Made by a program: the position numbers and the translations under genes | Assembly: GCF_040151475.1 (NCBI RefSeq) | Contig: NZ_JBDKWG010000098.1 | Location: 1 to 39,055, forward strand | Length of the DNA stretch: 39,055 nucleotides | Source: CAXBNB01 sp040151475 | Lineage (GTDB): Bacteria; Bacteroidota; Bacteroidia; Cytophagales; Cyclobacteriaceae | Reading direction: 5' to 3' | In this document: in pieces, positions 26,819-35,595 of the stretch | Layout: the number at the start of each line of letters is the position of its first letter | Position numbering within the stretch: the first letter of the stretch is position 1 | The notes under the pieces: generated by a model | Seen by the model: only the letters and a program-made list of their open reading frames with translations | Database searches by the model: none | What the model was told of the DNA's origin: nothing

Positions 26819-28423
26819 TTATTGAATTTCTATATACATTGGATTTCCTCCTGCCACTTTAATCTCAATACCTTCAATCAGTTCTTTGCCGCTAAAATCC
26901 ATCGCATCATCACCATTTATGCTGACTAAATAAGTCTCGTCATCTGATACAGTAAACCATTCTGGAAATTGATTGATTCTTGTGTAGTCTATTGGGAGGT
27001 GCATATTCTCCTTGTGTCGTTTGGTATCAAATTTAATTTTACCTTCCCAGTCATTTTCCACATTAATAGCAATTCTTAATTTGCCATTTTCTTCCGTAGC
27101 TCCCAGTTTCAGGTCGGTTCTCCAAGGTTGACACTGAGTACCCTGAGTTTTCCATAAACAGTACATTATCGTTGTTCGGGCAAAGTTGCCATCTCCATGC
27201 CAACCACCGATTATTCCATTTTCCTGTTGCATATCAAACATCACCCTTATTTCACCGTCTATCCAATCAGCCAATGAATCCATAGGTATCCTGTTCAATA
27301 AATTGATGCCACCCTCAATGGCATCCGCATGACCATCAGGAATCTTACCTACCCAGGGAAAATTGCGATAATCATCATTCAGGTTAGTAAGTACTTTGAT
27401 TATTTCCTCATAGTATGGTTTATAGTTATCCACCAGATAAACAGAATAATAAGCATTGTATATGTATCCCCATGTATCAGCTATGCTACTATCCAAGATG
27501 TCCCCACCCACAGGATCAAATGCACTATAAAAAAGACCAGATTCGTTACGCCCCTTTTCTAAGATAAAATTAAGAAGTTCGTAGTAGCTCTCTGTATAAG
27601 TAGCTTTCTTTTTGGGATCGGCAAAATGGAGGGTGACATATAATTCACCAAGTCCCGAAATAACTTCGCTACCGTGATCTCTCATTCTCAAGTACTCTAC
27701 CTTAGTAAGGTCTTTTTCCCCGAGCAAATAATAATCCCCAATCTTTATCGCCCAATCCAAGTATTTTTTTTCACCTGTCATCCAAAAAACTCGTGAAAGA
27801 ATTTGCAACATTTCTCCGTTCACCTCTTCCTCAGGAGCATTGTACTGCCCAAGCTTGTCTGCACCCTTTATCACTTCAAATTCAAGATGAAGATCGTCAA
27901 GCATCTCTAACATCCGATCCTTCCAAGGTGAGTCACCGATGTATTCAGTTATAGGTAATAATCCGTCTTTACAATATTCTGATGCACCGAAGATAATCCA
28001 GTCCATATTTATTGTATCTCTTTTAAAACCTTGCTTTGAAAAAGAGTAATCATCCGGCAAAGACCTTACTCTTGAAGTAATGCTTTTCTCTGTTTTTAGC
28101 ATGTTAAGCATTCGCCCTTTGTACAGGTTTTTATCAAGCAAATATGCTGTCAAAACCATAAAGGGGTAATTATCTGCAGCATTATTATATGCATTCCAAG
28201 TATCAACCCCTTCGCTATTATCAAAATTTTCGGAAATCAGTTCTGTAGTGGAATCTGCTTTTTCAAGCCAGCCATTGACATATCTCAGGCATCTATTATA
28301 GCCTTCGTTGGCAATTTTTCCATTGATTACTGCATTATTGAAATCCTCCTTTCGTAACTTTTGAGTAGAGCAAGCCATTACAATGCATCCCAATCCCACA
28401 ATCAGTAAAATTTCATTTTTCAT
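26819..28423 (-). CDS. Unassigned lipoprotein, probable alpha/alpha-toroid carbohydrate-active protein
   Basis: The protein has 534 aa. The lipobox is IVMAC, Cys18. I do not recognise the family. Residues about 40-420 are helix-rich with aromatic and acidic motifs spaced like a six-hairpin (alpha/alpha) glycosidase: EGVDTWNAYNNAADNYPFMVLTAYLL, EEVNGEMLQILSRVFWMTGEKKYLDWAIKIGDYYL, DTWGYIYNAYYSVYLVD, NGIIGGWHGDGNFARTTIMYCLW. The final ~100 residues are beta-rich, like the accessory sandwich domain of such enzymes. GH88/GH105 unsaturated uronyl hydrolases share this fold and often accompany PL22 lyases, which would fit the propellers downstream, but I cannot assign residues. The gene follows susD by 132 bases containing a strong hairpin. 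Confidence 0.75.
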   Translation of the reverse strand: MKNEILLIVGLGCIVMACSTQKLRKEDFNNAVINGKIANEGYNRCLRYVNGWLEKADSTTELISENFDNSEGVDTWNAYNNAADNYPFMVLTAYLLDKNLYKGRMLNMLKTEKSITSRVRSLPDDYSFSKQGFKRDTINMDWIIFGASEYCKDGLLPITEYIGDSPWKDRMLEMLDDLHLEFEVIKGADKLGQYNAPEEEVNGEMLQILSRVFWMTGEKKYLDWAIKIGDYYLLGEKDLTKVEYLRMRDHGSEVISGLGELYVTLHFADPKKKATYTESYYELLNFILEKGRNESGLFYSAFDPVGGDILDSSIADTWGYIYNAYYSVYLVDNYKPYYEEIIKVLTNLNDDYRNFPWVGKIPDGHADAIEGGINLLNRIPMDSLADWIDGEIRVMFDMQQENGIIGGWHGDGNFARTTIMYCLWKTQGTQCQPWRTDLKLGATEENGKLRIAINVENDWEGKIKFDTKRHKENMHLPIDYTRINQFPEWFTVSDDETYLVSINGDDAMDFSGKELIEGIEIKVAGGNPMYIEIQ

Positions 28424-28514
28424 ACAGATTGATTTAATAGACTAATTGTTTAGCGTTTCAAGATGATACCCATTTCATTCAAACTTACTCTCCACATTCT
28501 AAATACCTTAAAGA

Positions 28515-28546
28515 CCCATGCAGTATAAAATTTTACACTGCATGGG
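28515..28546 (-). terminator. Strong hairpin between susD and downstream genes
   Basis: CCCATGCAGT (28515-28524) is fully complementary to ACTGCATGGG (28537-28546). The inner bases continue the palindrome with a single mismatch, giving a 32-base near-perfect inverted repeat. It begins 10 bases past the susD stop. The U-rich tract after it is short, so it may be a partial terminator or a 3'-end stabiliser of susCD mRNA. Confidence 0.65.
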
Positions 28547-28555
28547 CTTACTTCT

Positions 28556-30226
28556 TTAGTTTAAATAGTTGTCATTTTGACCTAGTGCTGCCTCCGTATT
28601 ACGTTCTATCTGAGACGCAGGAATGGGAAATAACTCCCAGTGAGCTTCTACCTTGTCTGGTCCAGACCATGTATTATACTTTGTAGTACGTTCATACCAT
28701 TTTCCCATCCTCATCAATGTCATTCTGCGTGGATCCTCAAAAAGGAGTTCCCTTAATCTTTCATCTAGGATATAATCTATATCTACATCTCCGGATGCAA
28801 CAGGAAGAGCTTCTGCACGATTTCTTATGACATTGATAGCAATTGCCGCATTGTTTTGATCATCATTACCCAAATAGGCTTCCGCCAACAATAAGTATGT
28901 TTCAGCCAACCTGATATGTTGCCAGTTTTTATGAGTACCACCACCTGAGGCCCAAAGCTCGCCCGTTTCTGGGTTTTGAATAGTTTCAGGCAAATGGTCT
29001 CCAGGAGTTGTCAACTTCATCCAATATGGAAGGTTATGCCATAAGGTATCGGTTTGATCTTTGAAAGCATTAAGAGACTGTCCGAAATAAGCTGAAGCAG
29101 GATTATCTACAATGTGATCACGTTTAATATTACATGGAGCATTCCGAATATCATTGTCCCAATTGTCTTTCCATATACCGTATTTCACATGATTCACAAC
29201 GGAAATATACCCACCAGGCCTTCCTCCATTCTGTGTTGTCGGACCAAAAAAAGCCTTGACCCCATCAGGATCATTTGCAAACCAGTATAGTGGACCAAAA
29301 GCTCTTTCAAATTTAATATTGCCATCGGAACTATGACTTAAATTACCTCCTCCCGGAATTCCATAAGCAGTTTGCAGTGCCCAAATGGTTTCTTTGTTGC
29401 CTGATTGCCAATCAACATTTCCCCTTTGAAAAAGATCCCAAAATACATTTGTTTCAGCCACATCTGTCCTGCGACCAAAACGCTCTGTCATTAATTCAAA
29501 ATTTGGATTATCAATTACCCATTTTGCCGATGTTATTGCTTTGTCAAATTGCTTTAGGCTTATATATACCTCAGACAGTATGTGATAAGCTGCCGCTTTT
29601 GAAACTCTTCCCGCTGCATCTACCTGATCAATGCCCGGTAAATTTTTGGAAGCAAAATCCAAATCATCTGCTGACTGCTGATACACTGCGTCTCTTGATT
29701 CAGCCCTCACGTAATCACGTTTGACTTCATTTACAACTTCCAAAACCAAAGGCACTCTTCCGTACATATTTGCAAGTGTTCGGTATGCAAATCCCCTGAA
29801 AAATCTGGCTTCTGCAATGTGCTCGATTTTCAAACTTTCAGAAGGATATTCTACTCCCTCTACTTTGTCTAATACCAAGTTCGCATTTTTAATAACGAGG
29901 TACATGCCATCCCACATTTTTTGACTTCTCTCGTTATCCGGAGTAATGGTGGCACCTCCTCTATAACCTATTTGCTCATTGACATTTCTGGGACTCATAG
30001 CCACATCTGTACCATGAAACATATAGGTGTAGTCCTGAGAGCCATCAAATTCGGCTTTTACAAGTCTGTACATTTCAGTAAGTGTTGATACAATGTCAGC
30101 CGATGTATTGTAAGAATTATCTGCTGTATATATATCAAGTGGTTCTTCTATTAAAAATTCATCGTCATTACACGCAAAAAATGTAAAGAAAATGTTTATC
30201 GCTATTATATATCTAATGTATTTCAT
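28556..30226 (-). CDS. SusD/RagB outer-membrane lipoprotein
   Basis: The protein has 556 aa. The leader is MKYIRYIIAINIFFTFFAC, lipobox Cys19. N-terminal SusD_RagB features include SADIVSTLTEMYRLV, MYLVIKNANLVLDKVEGVEYPSE and AEARFFRGFAYRTLANMYGRVPLV. The C-terminal domain contains HIRLAETYLLLAEAYLGN, INVIRNRAEALPV, ILDERLRELLFEDPRRMTLMRMGKWYERT and a closing FPIPASQIERN. This is the classical RagB branch, unlike the SusD-like_2 protein of the other locus. It would cap the SusC pump encoded 15 bases upstream and bind the ligand at the surface. The end is complete. Confidence 0.95.
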   Translation of the reverse strand: MKYIRYIIAINIFFTFFACNDDEFLIEEPLDIYTADNSYNTSADIVSTLTEMYRLVKAEFDGSQDYTYMFHGTDVAMSPRNVNEQIGYRGGATITPDNERSQKMWDGMYLVIKNANLVLDKVEGVEYPSESLKIEHIAEARFFRGFAYRTLANMYGRVPLVLEVVNEVKRDYVRAESRDAVYQQSADDLDFASKNLPGIDQVDAAGRVSKAAAYHILSEVYISLKQFDKAITSAKWVIDNPNFELMTERFGRRTDVAETNVFWDLFQRGNVDWQSGNKETIWALQTAYGIPGGGNLSHSSDGNIKFERAFGPLYWFANDPDGVKAFFGPTTQNGGRPGGYISVVNHVKYGIWKDNWDNDIRNAPCNIKRDHIVDNPASAYFGQSLNAFKDQTDTLWHNLPYWMKLTTPGDHLPETIQNPETGELWASGGGTHKNWQHIRLAETYLLLAEAYLGNDDQNNAAIAINVIRNRAEALPVASGDVDIDYILDERLRELLFEDPRRMTLMRMGKWYERTTKYNTWSGPDKVEAHWELFPIPASQIERNTEAALGQNDNYLN

Positions 30227-30241
30227 CTTATATAGGATTAA

Positions 30242-33200
30242 TTAAAATGATAGATTTATTCCAAATGTGTAACTTTTCAGTAGTGGGTAAGCGGTCATGA
30301 AACCATCACCTGTTTCAGGATCCAATCCATACCAATCAGTCCATGTGTATAAATTTTTACCACTTATAAAAATATTGAGATCTTGTATGTTGAGCTTCTC
30401 CAACAATGTTGAATTAAATTTATAGGCTAACGACACATCCTGTAGCCTTACAAAATTTCTCTGAAAGTATCTGTTATTTTGAACCGGATCATCATTAAAA
30501 AGCTCTTTGAATTGAGAATTCGGGTTCTGTGGAGTCCACCAGTATTGTGAATGTTCTACACCAAAATTATTTTTTCTTGCCAGGTCGTCTCTTTGGTCTC
30601 CTGTAGGGCCAGTAATAGCTCCGACATAATTATTCTTTCCTCCTTGGATAGAATTCAATAGTATCATCAATGAGAAGTTTTTCCATGTCAAGATATTCTT
30701 AATACTGAAACGATAAGAAGGGTCACTGTAACCTATTATTTTACGGTCATCTTGAGAGCTAATAACTCCATCAGGTTCTCCGGAAGGTCCGCTAATATCT
30801 TCATACTTATAAAGTCCTGGCCCTGAATTTGAAGGTATGTTATTATCTCCAAGTTGATACAATCCCAAAATATTGTAGGTGTAAATAGCACTTCTTGATT
30901 CACCAATAAAAAGACCTGAAGAGATCAAATCATCCTCTATGCCATCTCCGTTATCATCTTTACCAAGCAGAGAAACTATCTTATTCCTGTTTCTGGAATA
31001 AGTAATGGTACTGTTCCAACTGAAATTATCGCTCTGAACATTAATCGTATTTAAAGTAATTTCCAAGCCCTTATTTTTCATTTCCCCTAAGTTGGTAAAT
31101 GTTGAACTTATCCCTCCCAGATTTGGAAGAGCTACGGGAAAGAGCATGTCATTAGTCTTGGTAGAATAAAATTCCACCACACCATTGATACGTGAATTAA
31201 CAACTGAAAGGTCAAGACCTAAATTAAGTGATGATGTCGTTTCCCACTTCAAATTGTGATTTCCTAAGGTAGAAGTTGTTTGAGTAAAAGCTGAATTGCC
31301 ACCAAATGTGTAGCCGAATGCTGAAGTCATCTGAGCCAATGTCTGATAGCGACTGACCGATCTGTTTCCATTTTCACCATAAGAAAGTCTTAATTTTCCA
31401 TCGTTCAACCAGCTCACTTTATCCTTTAGGAATTTTTCTTCCGTGAACTTCCATCCAAAGGCAAGAGAAGGGAACTGAGCAAACTTATTGTTAGCTCCAA
31501 ATCCAGAGAACCCATCTCGTCTTAGCGTTCCTGTTAATAAATACCTATCATCATAGTTGTATACTAGCCGCCCCATATAATATACACTCGTCTCTTGCTC
31601 CGCACCAGTTGTTGTGCTTTGTTTTTCAACAGAACCATCCTGTAACCTATTCCAATCAAGCCCTTGCAACGCAAACTCTCCAGATAATGCAGAAGTGTAA
31701 TCTTCTGTGATCTTTTCTCGTCCTGAAGCCAATGTCAGGTCGATAGAATGTTTTTCCAGAAAGAATTTCCTGTAGTTGATCCGATGGTTAATTTGATAAT
31801 CAAAATCATTCCAATGTTGTTTTTGAGCCTCCCCAGTGTCGCTGTTTCCGTGTGGGTTGTAGGTGTACAATCTATGTTGGCGATAGTCAGGAGTATAGTT
31901 TAATTTATACTTAAGATTTTTTACGAAAGGAACTTCCATGTCTACATAAAAATTTCCATAGAAGGTAGTGTACTTATCCACTTGCTCGGTATCTTGAAAA
32001 AACAATGGTGTTAAAAAACCATCAGGAAACAAAAAGAGGCTTCCGTCTTCATTATGAGATTTTGACAAGGGAGATTTTAGTAATATGTCGCCTAAGCTTG
32101 TAGCCTGCCCTTTATAGTCTGAAACTGTCATAAAGGTTTGAACTCCCGCCCTTAACCAATCAAAAATATCATAGTCAACATTTAACCTTGCAGACAATCT
32201 TTTGAAATTATCATTTTGCACGTATCCTTTTGAGTCGGTATGCCCTAGCGACATATAGGTCGAAGAGTATTTTCCCCGCGTCTGCATATTCACAGTGTTG
32301 TCAATTATGATTCCAGTTCTAGTAGCTGATTCTCTCCAGTCAGTATCTGTTCCATCGTTGAGACCTTCTACCTGATGCAGGGTAACTAGTGCATCCGCAT
32401 CATTGTAATCAGGATTTGGTTGAAGGTAACCTGATTCTTCTGTATATGCCTGTCTCCACCATACATCTTTGTTTTTTTGAAGAAACTGTTCTCTATTCAT
32501 TGGTGTCCAGGATTTCGTTGGAGTCTGAAAACTGTTTTTTCCTGAATAACTGAAAATTGGTTTTGATGTTGACTCAGCTCTTTTAGTTGTAATTATAATT
32601 ACCCCATTTGCTGCTTGAGACCCATAAATAGCGGTAGAACTGGCATCTTTAAGAACTGTTACTGATTCAATATCATTTGGGTTAATAGATGTCATCCTTC
32701 CTCTAAATATTACATCATCCAGTACTATTAAAGGTGAGGTTGCCCCTCCCAGGGTATTCAACCCTCTGATAGACATAGTCGGCTGAGCACCTTGGGTTGT
32801 TGTAGCACCTACATTTAAGCCCGGTACTGCCCCCTGTAAAGACTGGGCAATACTTACATTTGAAGTTTGTCTGAAAGATTCAATATCAGCAGTGACTACA
32901 GATCCTGTTAAATCACTTTTTTTCATAGTACCAAAACCTACTACTACTATTTCCTCTAACTGCTCCGCATCGACCTCCATTTGAATGTCTATGGCACTCT
33001 GAGTCCCTACCAATATATTCTGGGTCTTGTACCCAACAAAAGAAATTGCAATAGTAGCTCCTTCTGAAAGACTTAATCTATAGTTTCCCTCCAGATCACT
33101 AGTAGTGCCATTAGTAGTGCCTGTCTCTATGACTGAAGCCCCAGGTAATCCCTCTCCATTTTCATCAGTGACTTTTCCAGATATTTCAATATCTGCGATG

Positions 33201-33634
33201 ATCGTCATTTCAATTTCTTCTTCTACAGCCTCACCATCATCCTGTTTCATCCTGACAAAAATATTATTGTCAATGCGTTTGAAGCTTAACCCCGTTTTCT
33301 TTGAAATGACTCTTAATACTTTAAAAAACGATTCGTTTTTTACTTCCAAACTCAATTTTTGATTTTCATCAATCTGAGAATCATTGTAAGAAAAATTGAA
33401 CTTGGTGCTATTTTCCAATTCTGAAAATAAGTTAACCAGCTGCACATCATTGAGTTGGACGGAAAGAAATATTTCTTCCAGACTCTTATTTTGTGCCTCT
33501 CCCGAAGAAGCAATAAGCATCGTGCCAAATAGGATTTGGATGCAAAGACCATAAAAGGCGCACTTTGTCATAAACCAAATTGTGTGTAAATTTGTTCTCA
33601 TGTAATTTGATAGTTTAGTGAAACATGTTTTCAT
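30242..33634 (-). CDS. SusC/RagA TonB-dependent transporter with STN signalling domain
   Basis: The protein has 1130 aa. The leader contains MTKCAFYGLCIQILFGTMLIASSGEAQ (residues 22-48 region). The STN domain spans about 56-128 (VQLVNLFSELENSTKFNFSY), the carboxypeptidase-like repeat 150-222 (ISGKVTDENGEGLPGASVIE), the TonB box-like LEEIVVVGF 226-234, and the plug about 238-355 with LQGAVPGLNV, IRGLNT and TVLKDASSTAIYGSQAANGVI. The barrel ends in YTFGINLSF. It pairs with the SusD gene 15 bases downstream, and through its STN domain with the FecR gene upstream. It is only distantly similar to the other SusC here beyond shared family motifs. Confidence 0.95.
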   Translation of the reverse strand: MKTCFTKLSNYMRTNLHTIWFMTKCAFYGLCIQILFGTMLIASSGEAQNKSLEEIFLSVQLNDVQLVNLFSELENSTKFNFSYNDSQIDENQKLSLEVKNESFFKVLRVISKKTGLSFKRIDNNIFVRMKQDDGEAVEEEIEMTIIADIEISGKVTDENGEGLPGASVIETGTTNGTTSDLEGNYRLSLSEGATIAISFVGYKTQNILVGTQSAIDIQMEVDAEQLEEIVVVGFGTMKKSDLTGSVVTADIESFRQTSNVSIAQSLQGAVPGLNVGATTTQGAQPTMSIRGLNTLGGATSPLIVLDDVIFRGRMTSINPNDIESVTVLKDASSTAIYGSQAANGVIIITTKRAESTSKPIFSYSGKNSFQTPTKSWTPMNREQFLQKNKDVWWRQAYTEESGYLQPNPDYNDADALVTLHQVEGLNDGTDTDWRESATRTGIIIDNTVNMQTRGKYSSTYMSLGHTDSKGYVQNDNFKRLSARLNVDYDIFDWLRAGVQTFMTVSDYKGQATSLGDILLKSPLSKSHNEDGSLFLFPDGFLTPLFFQDTEQVDKYTTFYGNFYVDMEVPFVKNLKYKLNYTPDYRQHRLYTYNPHGNSDTGEAQKQHWNDFDYQINHRINYRKFFLEKHSIDLTLASGREKITEDYTSALSGEFALQGLDWNRLQDGSVEKQSTTTGAEQETSVYYMGRLVYNYDDRYLLTGTLRRDGFSGFGANNKFAQFPSLAFGWKFTEEKFLKDKVSWLNDGKLRLSYGENGNRSVSRYQTLAQMTSAFGYTFGGNSAFTQTTSTLGNHNLKWETTSSLNLGLDLSVVNSRINGVVEFYSTKTNDMLFPVALPNLGGISSTFTNLGEMKNKGLEITLNTINVQSDNFSWNSTITYSRNRNKIVSLLGKDDNGDGIEDDLISSGLFIGESRSAIYTYNILGLYQLGDNNIPSNSGPGLYKYEDISGPSGEPDGVISSQDDRKIIGYSDPSYRFSIKNILTWKNFSLMILLNSIQGGKNNYVGAITGPTGDQRDDLARKNNFGVEHSQYWWTPQNPNSQFKELFNDDPVQNNRYFQRNFVRLQDVSLAYKFNSTLLEKLNIQDLNIFISGKNLYTWTDWYGLDPETGDGFMTAYPLLKSYTFGINLSF

Positions 33635-33645
33635 TGAACAGTCTT

Positions 33646-33712
33646 CTCTAAGATTGTTGCTGCAACCTTAGAGTCAAGTGATAAAGCCAATGTTTTTTTA
33701 AGCATTGGCTTT
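33646..33712 (-). promoter_or_regulatory. Two hairpins in the fecR-susC gap of the second locus
   Basis: AAAGCCAATG (33683-33692) pairs perfectly with CATTGGCTTT (33703-33712) and could end or process the fecR message. CTCTAAG (33646-33652) pairs with CTTAGAG (33667-33673), enclosing GTTG/CAAC, only 11 bases before the susC start codon. The latter could influence susC translation. This is a parallel to the structured gap of the first locus. Confidence 0.45.
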
Positions 33713-33727
33713 TAACTTGTATTGAAT

Positions 33728-34756
33728 TTAGTTTTTTTCATTTTTTTGGATTTTTACTGTCTTATTAATCAATTTAAACTCGATGAGGTTTGAAAAGCTA
33801 AAACCCCTCAATACATTCTCTAAGCTCTGGTTATCAAACGCTCCATTAAACTTCCCCTTAATTTGGATATCTTCATCAATTTGAATAGTTACACCATACC
33901 ATTTTTCCAACCTATTTACAACTTCATCAAATGATGCCCTTCTGAAAACTATCTTTCCATCTTTCCAGGCGAGATGTTCTGATAAATCACACTTTTCTTT
34001 AACCACTCTACCAGTTACCTTATGAAGGCTTACCATTTCATCGGGCAACAAAACCACATCCTCTAGTTTATTAGAATCCAATCCATTCTGAACACGCACT
34101 TTACCAGTAGCCACCATCACCTTTATTTCGTCCTCATCTGAATATGCATTAATATTAAAAGAAGTTCCTAAAACCATTGTCTGTACATTGTTTGTGGTAA
34201 TAATAAAAGGTTTGTCAGGATTGGGATTCACTTCAAAGAATGCTTCTCCAATCAGGCTGACTTCCCTTGTTTCACCTTCAAATTCGGATGGAAATAAAAG
34301 TTTACTTCCATAATTCAATTTTACTTCTGTCCCATCAGGCAACCTGAAAGTTTTTTTCTCACCATATTTGGTTTGCTTAGATACCATATAGGTAGTAGAT
34401 ACCAAATCTTCTGTTTTCTGATTTTCCACAACATAGAACAATGCTGCAAATCCAAGCAAAACAGCCACAACAGCAGCTATTTTTAGTGCGCCACTGAATT
34501 TGATTTCTTTTTTGCCAGATTTCTTTATTATGTTTTCCAATACCTCCAGTTTCTCATCAGATGTAGGATATACGCTATTTTTATATTCTAAGGAGTCAAT
34601 AATTCCCTTTGCGAGGTAGATTATTTGAGCATTTTTAGGATGTTTTGCCATCCAATTCTTCCAGAAATAATTGCACTCAGGAGACGGATTAGTCACCCAC
34701 TCGATAAAATATTCATCGTTTAAAAAATCTTCCAGACTATACTCACTATAATTCAT
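33728..34756 (-). CDS. FecR-family anti-sigma factor
   Basis: The protein has 342 aa from the ATG at 34756; the frame has a TTG two codons earlier that is not needed. The cytoplasmic N-terminus has YFIEWVTNPSPECNYFWKNW, close to the equivalent stretch of the other FecR here. One membrane segment lies at about 90-110 (ALKIAAVVAVLLGFAALFYVV). The periplasmic part has FRLPDGTEVKLNYGSKLLFP, GEAFFEVNPNPDKPFII and VLGTSFNINAY, followed by the DUF4974 segment IVFRRASFDEVVNRLEKWYGV. It should sequester the sigma factor encoded 72 bases upstream until SusC signals. Confidence 0.94.
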   Translation of the reverse strand: MNYSEYSLEDFLNDEYFIEWVTNPSPECNYFWKNWMAKHPKNAQIIYLAKGIIDSLEYKNSVYPTSDEKLEVLENIIKKSGKKEIKFSGALKIAAVVAVLLGFAALFYVVENQKTEDLVSTTYMVSKQTKYGEKKTFRLPDGTEVKLNYGSKLLFPSEFEGETREVSLIGEAFFEVNPNPDKPFIITTNNVQTMVLGTSFNINAYSDEDEIKVMVATGKVRVQNGLDSNKLEDVVLLPDEMVSLHKVTGRVVKEKCDLSEHLAWKDGKIVFRRASFDEVVNRLEKWYGVTIQIDEDIQIKGKFNGAFDNQSLENVLRGFSFSNLIEFKLINKTVKIQKNEKN

Positions 34757-34828
34757 ATCCAAGAGGCTACCTACTTGTATAAGACAGAAATGAAAATAGT
34801 GCCTACACTTTTTTTAGGTTTTTTTTAT

Positions 34829-35413
34829 TCAGATAAAAAGAGAGCCTATAAATAGGCCTATTATCTCCGAGACATTGATGTTCTCTTTCATTTTTTTAAC
34901 AGCACGGTAAACCAAAATACGAGCGTACTTCACTTTTGAAAACCCCATCAATTTTGAAACCTGTACATATGAAAACCCTTCATAATAGTAGTACATAATA
35001 GCTTCCTTCTGCCTCGAAGAAAGTAGATTAAGGTTTTTAGACAGTATGTCTTTGACTCTTGCATTCATCTGATTGTTGATGAAGTTTTGTTCAGGAGAAA
35101 TGACTACCTCAAAATCATAATTATCAAGATTAACTGAGTTATTTGCAAAGAATAAATTTTTAGATTCAGCTCTAATTATCCTCCTGCGAAGTGATGAGAA
35201 TAAATAAAACTTAATAGAAGTCGTATCACCAAGCCTACTTTTATTTTTTCTCATATCCACAAACATATCCTGTATATGATCCTTTACACTCTCCCTATTT
35301 TGACAAAAACGGTGTCCATAATTAAACAGTTGAGAGAAATAATTTTCATAAATGTGCACGAAAGCCGACTCATCATCTTCTCTAAACTTTTTCCATATTT
35401 CACCATCGGACAT
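34829..35413 (-). CDS. ECF RNA polymerase sigma factor (Bacteroidota FecI-like)
   Basis: The protein has 194 aa from the ATG at 35413 (MSDGEIWKKFREDDESAF). The open frame extends 32 codons further to a TTG, but family members begin near this ATG. Region 2: AFVHIYENYFSQLFNYGHRF, HIQDMFVDMRKN, TSIKFYLFSSLRRRII. Region 4: KEAIMYYYYEGFSYVQVSKLMGFSKVKYARILVYRAVKKMKE. The C-terminus is hydrophobic (EIIGLFIGSLFI), as in the other sigma factor here. It is the first gene of the second SusCD locus and starts 182 bases after the TRAP-binding-protein stop. Confidence 0.93.
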   Translation of the reverse strand: MSDGEIWKKFREDDESAFVHIYENYFSQLFNYGHRFCQNRESVKDHIQDMFVDMRKNKSRLGDTTSIKFYLFSSLRRRIIRAESKNLFFANNSVNLDNYDFEVVISPEQNFINNQMNARVKDILSKNLNLLSSRQKEAIMYYYYEGFSYVQVSKLMGFSKVKYARILVYRAVKKMKENINVSEIIGLFIGSLFI

Positions 35414-35595
35414 TTCCAAAAATATATCTTGCTGTCCATGAGGAGCTACAAAGTGACTTCTTTCCCCGTCGTTTATTGATTTTTCCGATGATAATTTTTT
35501 GAAAGTCAACTTACAAGTATTTAAAGTGTGTCAAAAAGTAAAAAATATTTCTATACACATAATCTATGTCTATACATAAACATCAATCAGCCCCT

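Noticed and set aside
35414..35509. TTG start extending the second sigma factor by 32 codons
   Set aside because: The added residues resemble no sigma-factor region and the ATG at 35413 matches typical family starts. The same reasoning applies to 23642-23689 for the other sigma gene.
35550..35580. Repeat of CTATACA-like sequence before the second sigma gene
   Set aside because: Short, imperfect and AT-rich; no palindromic or promoter arrangement that I can support.
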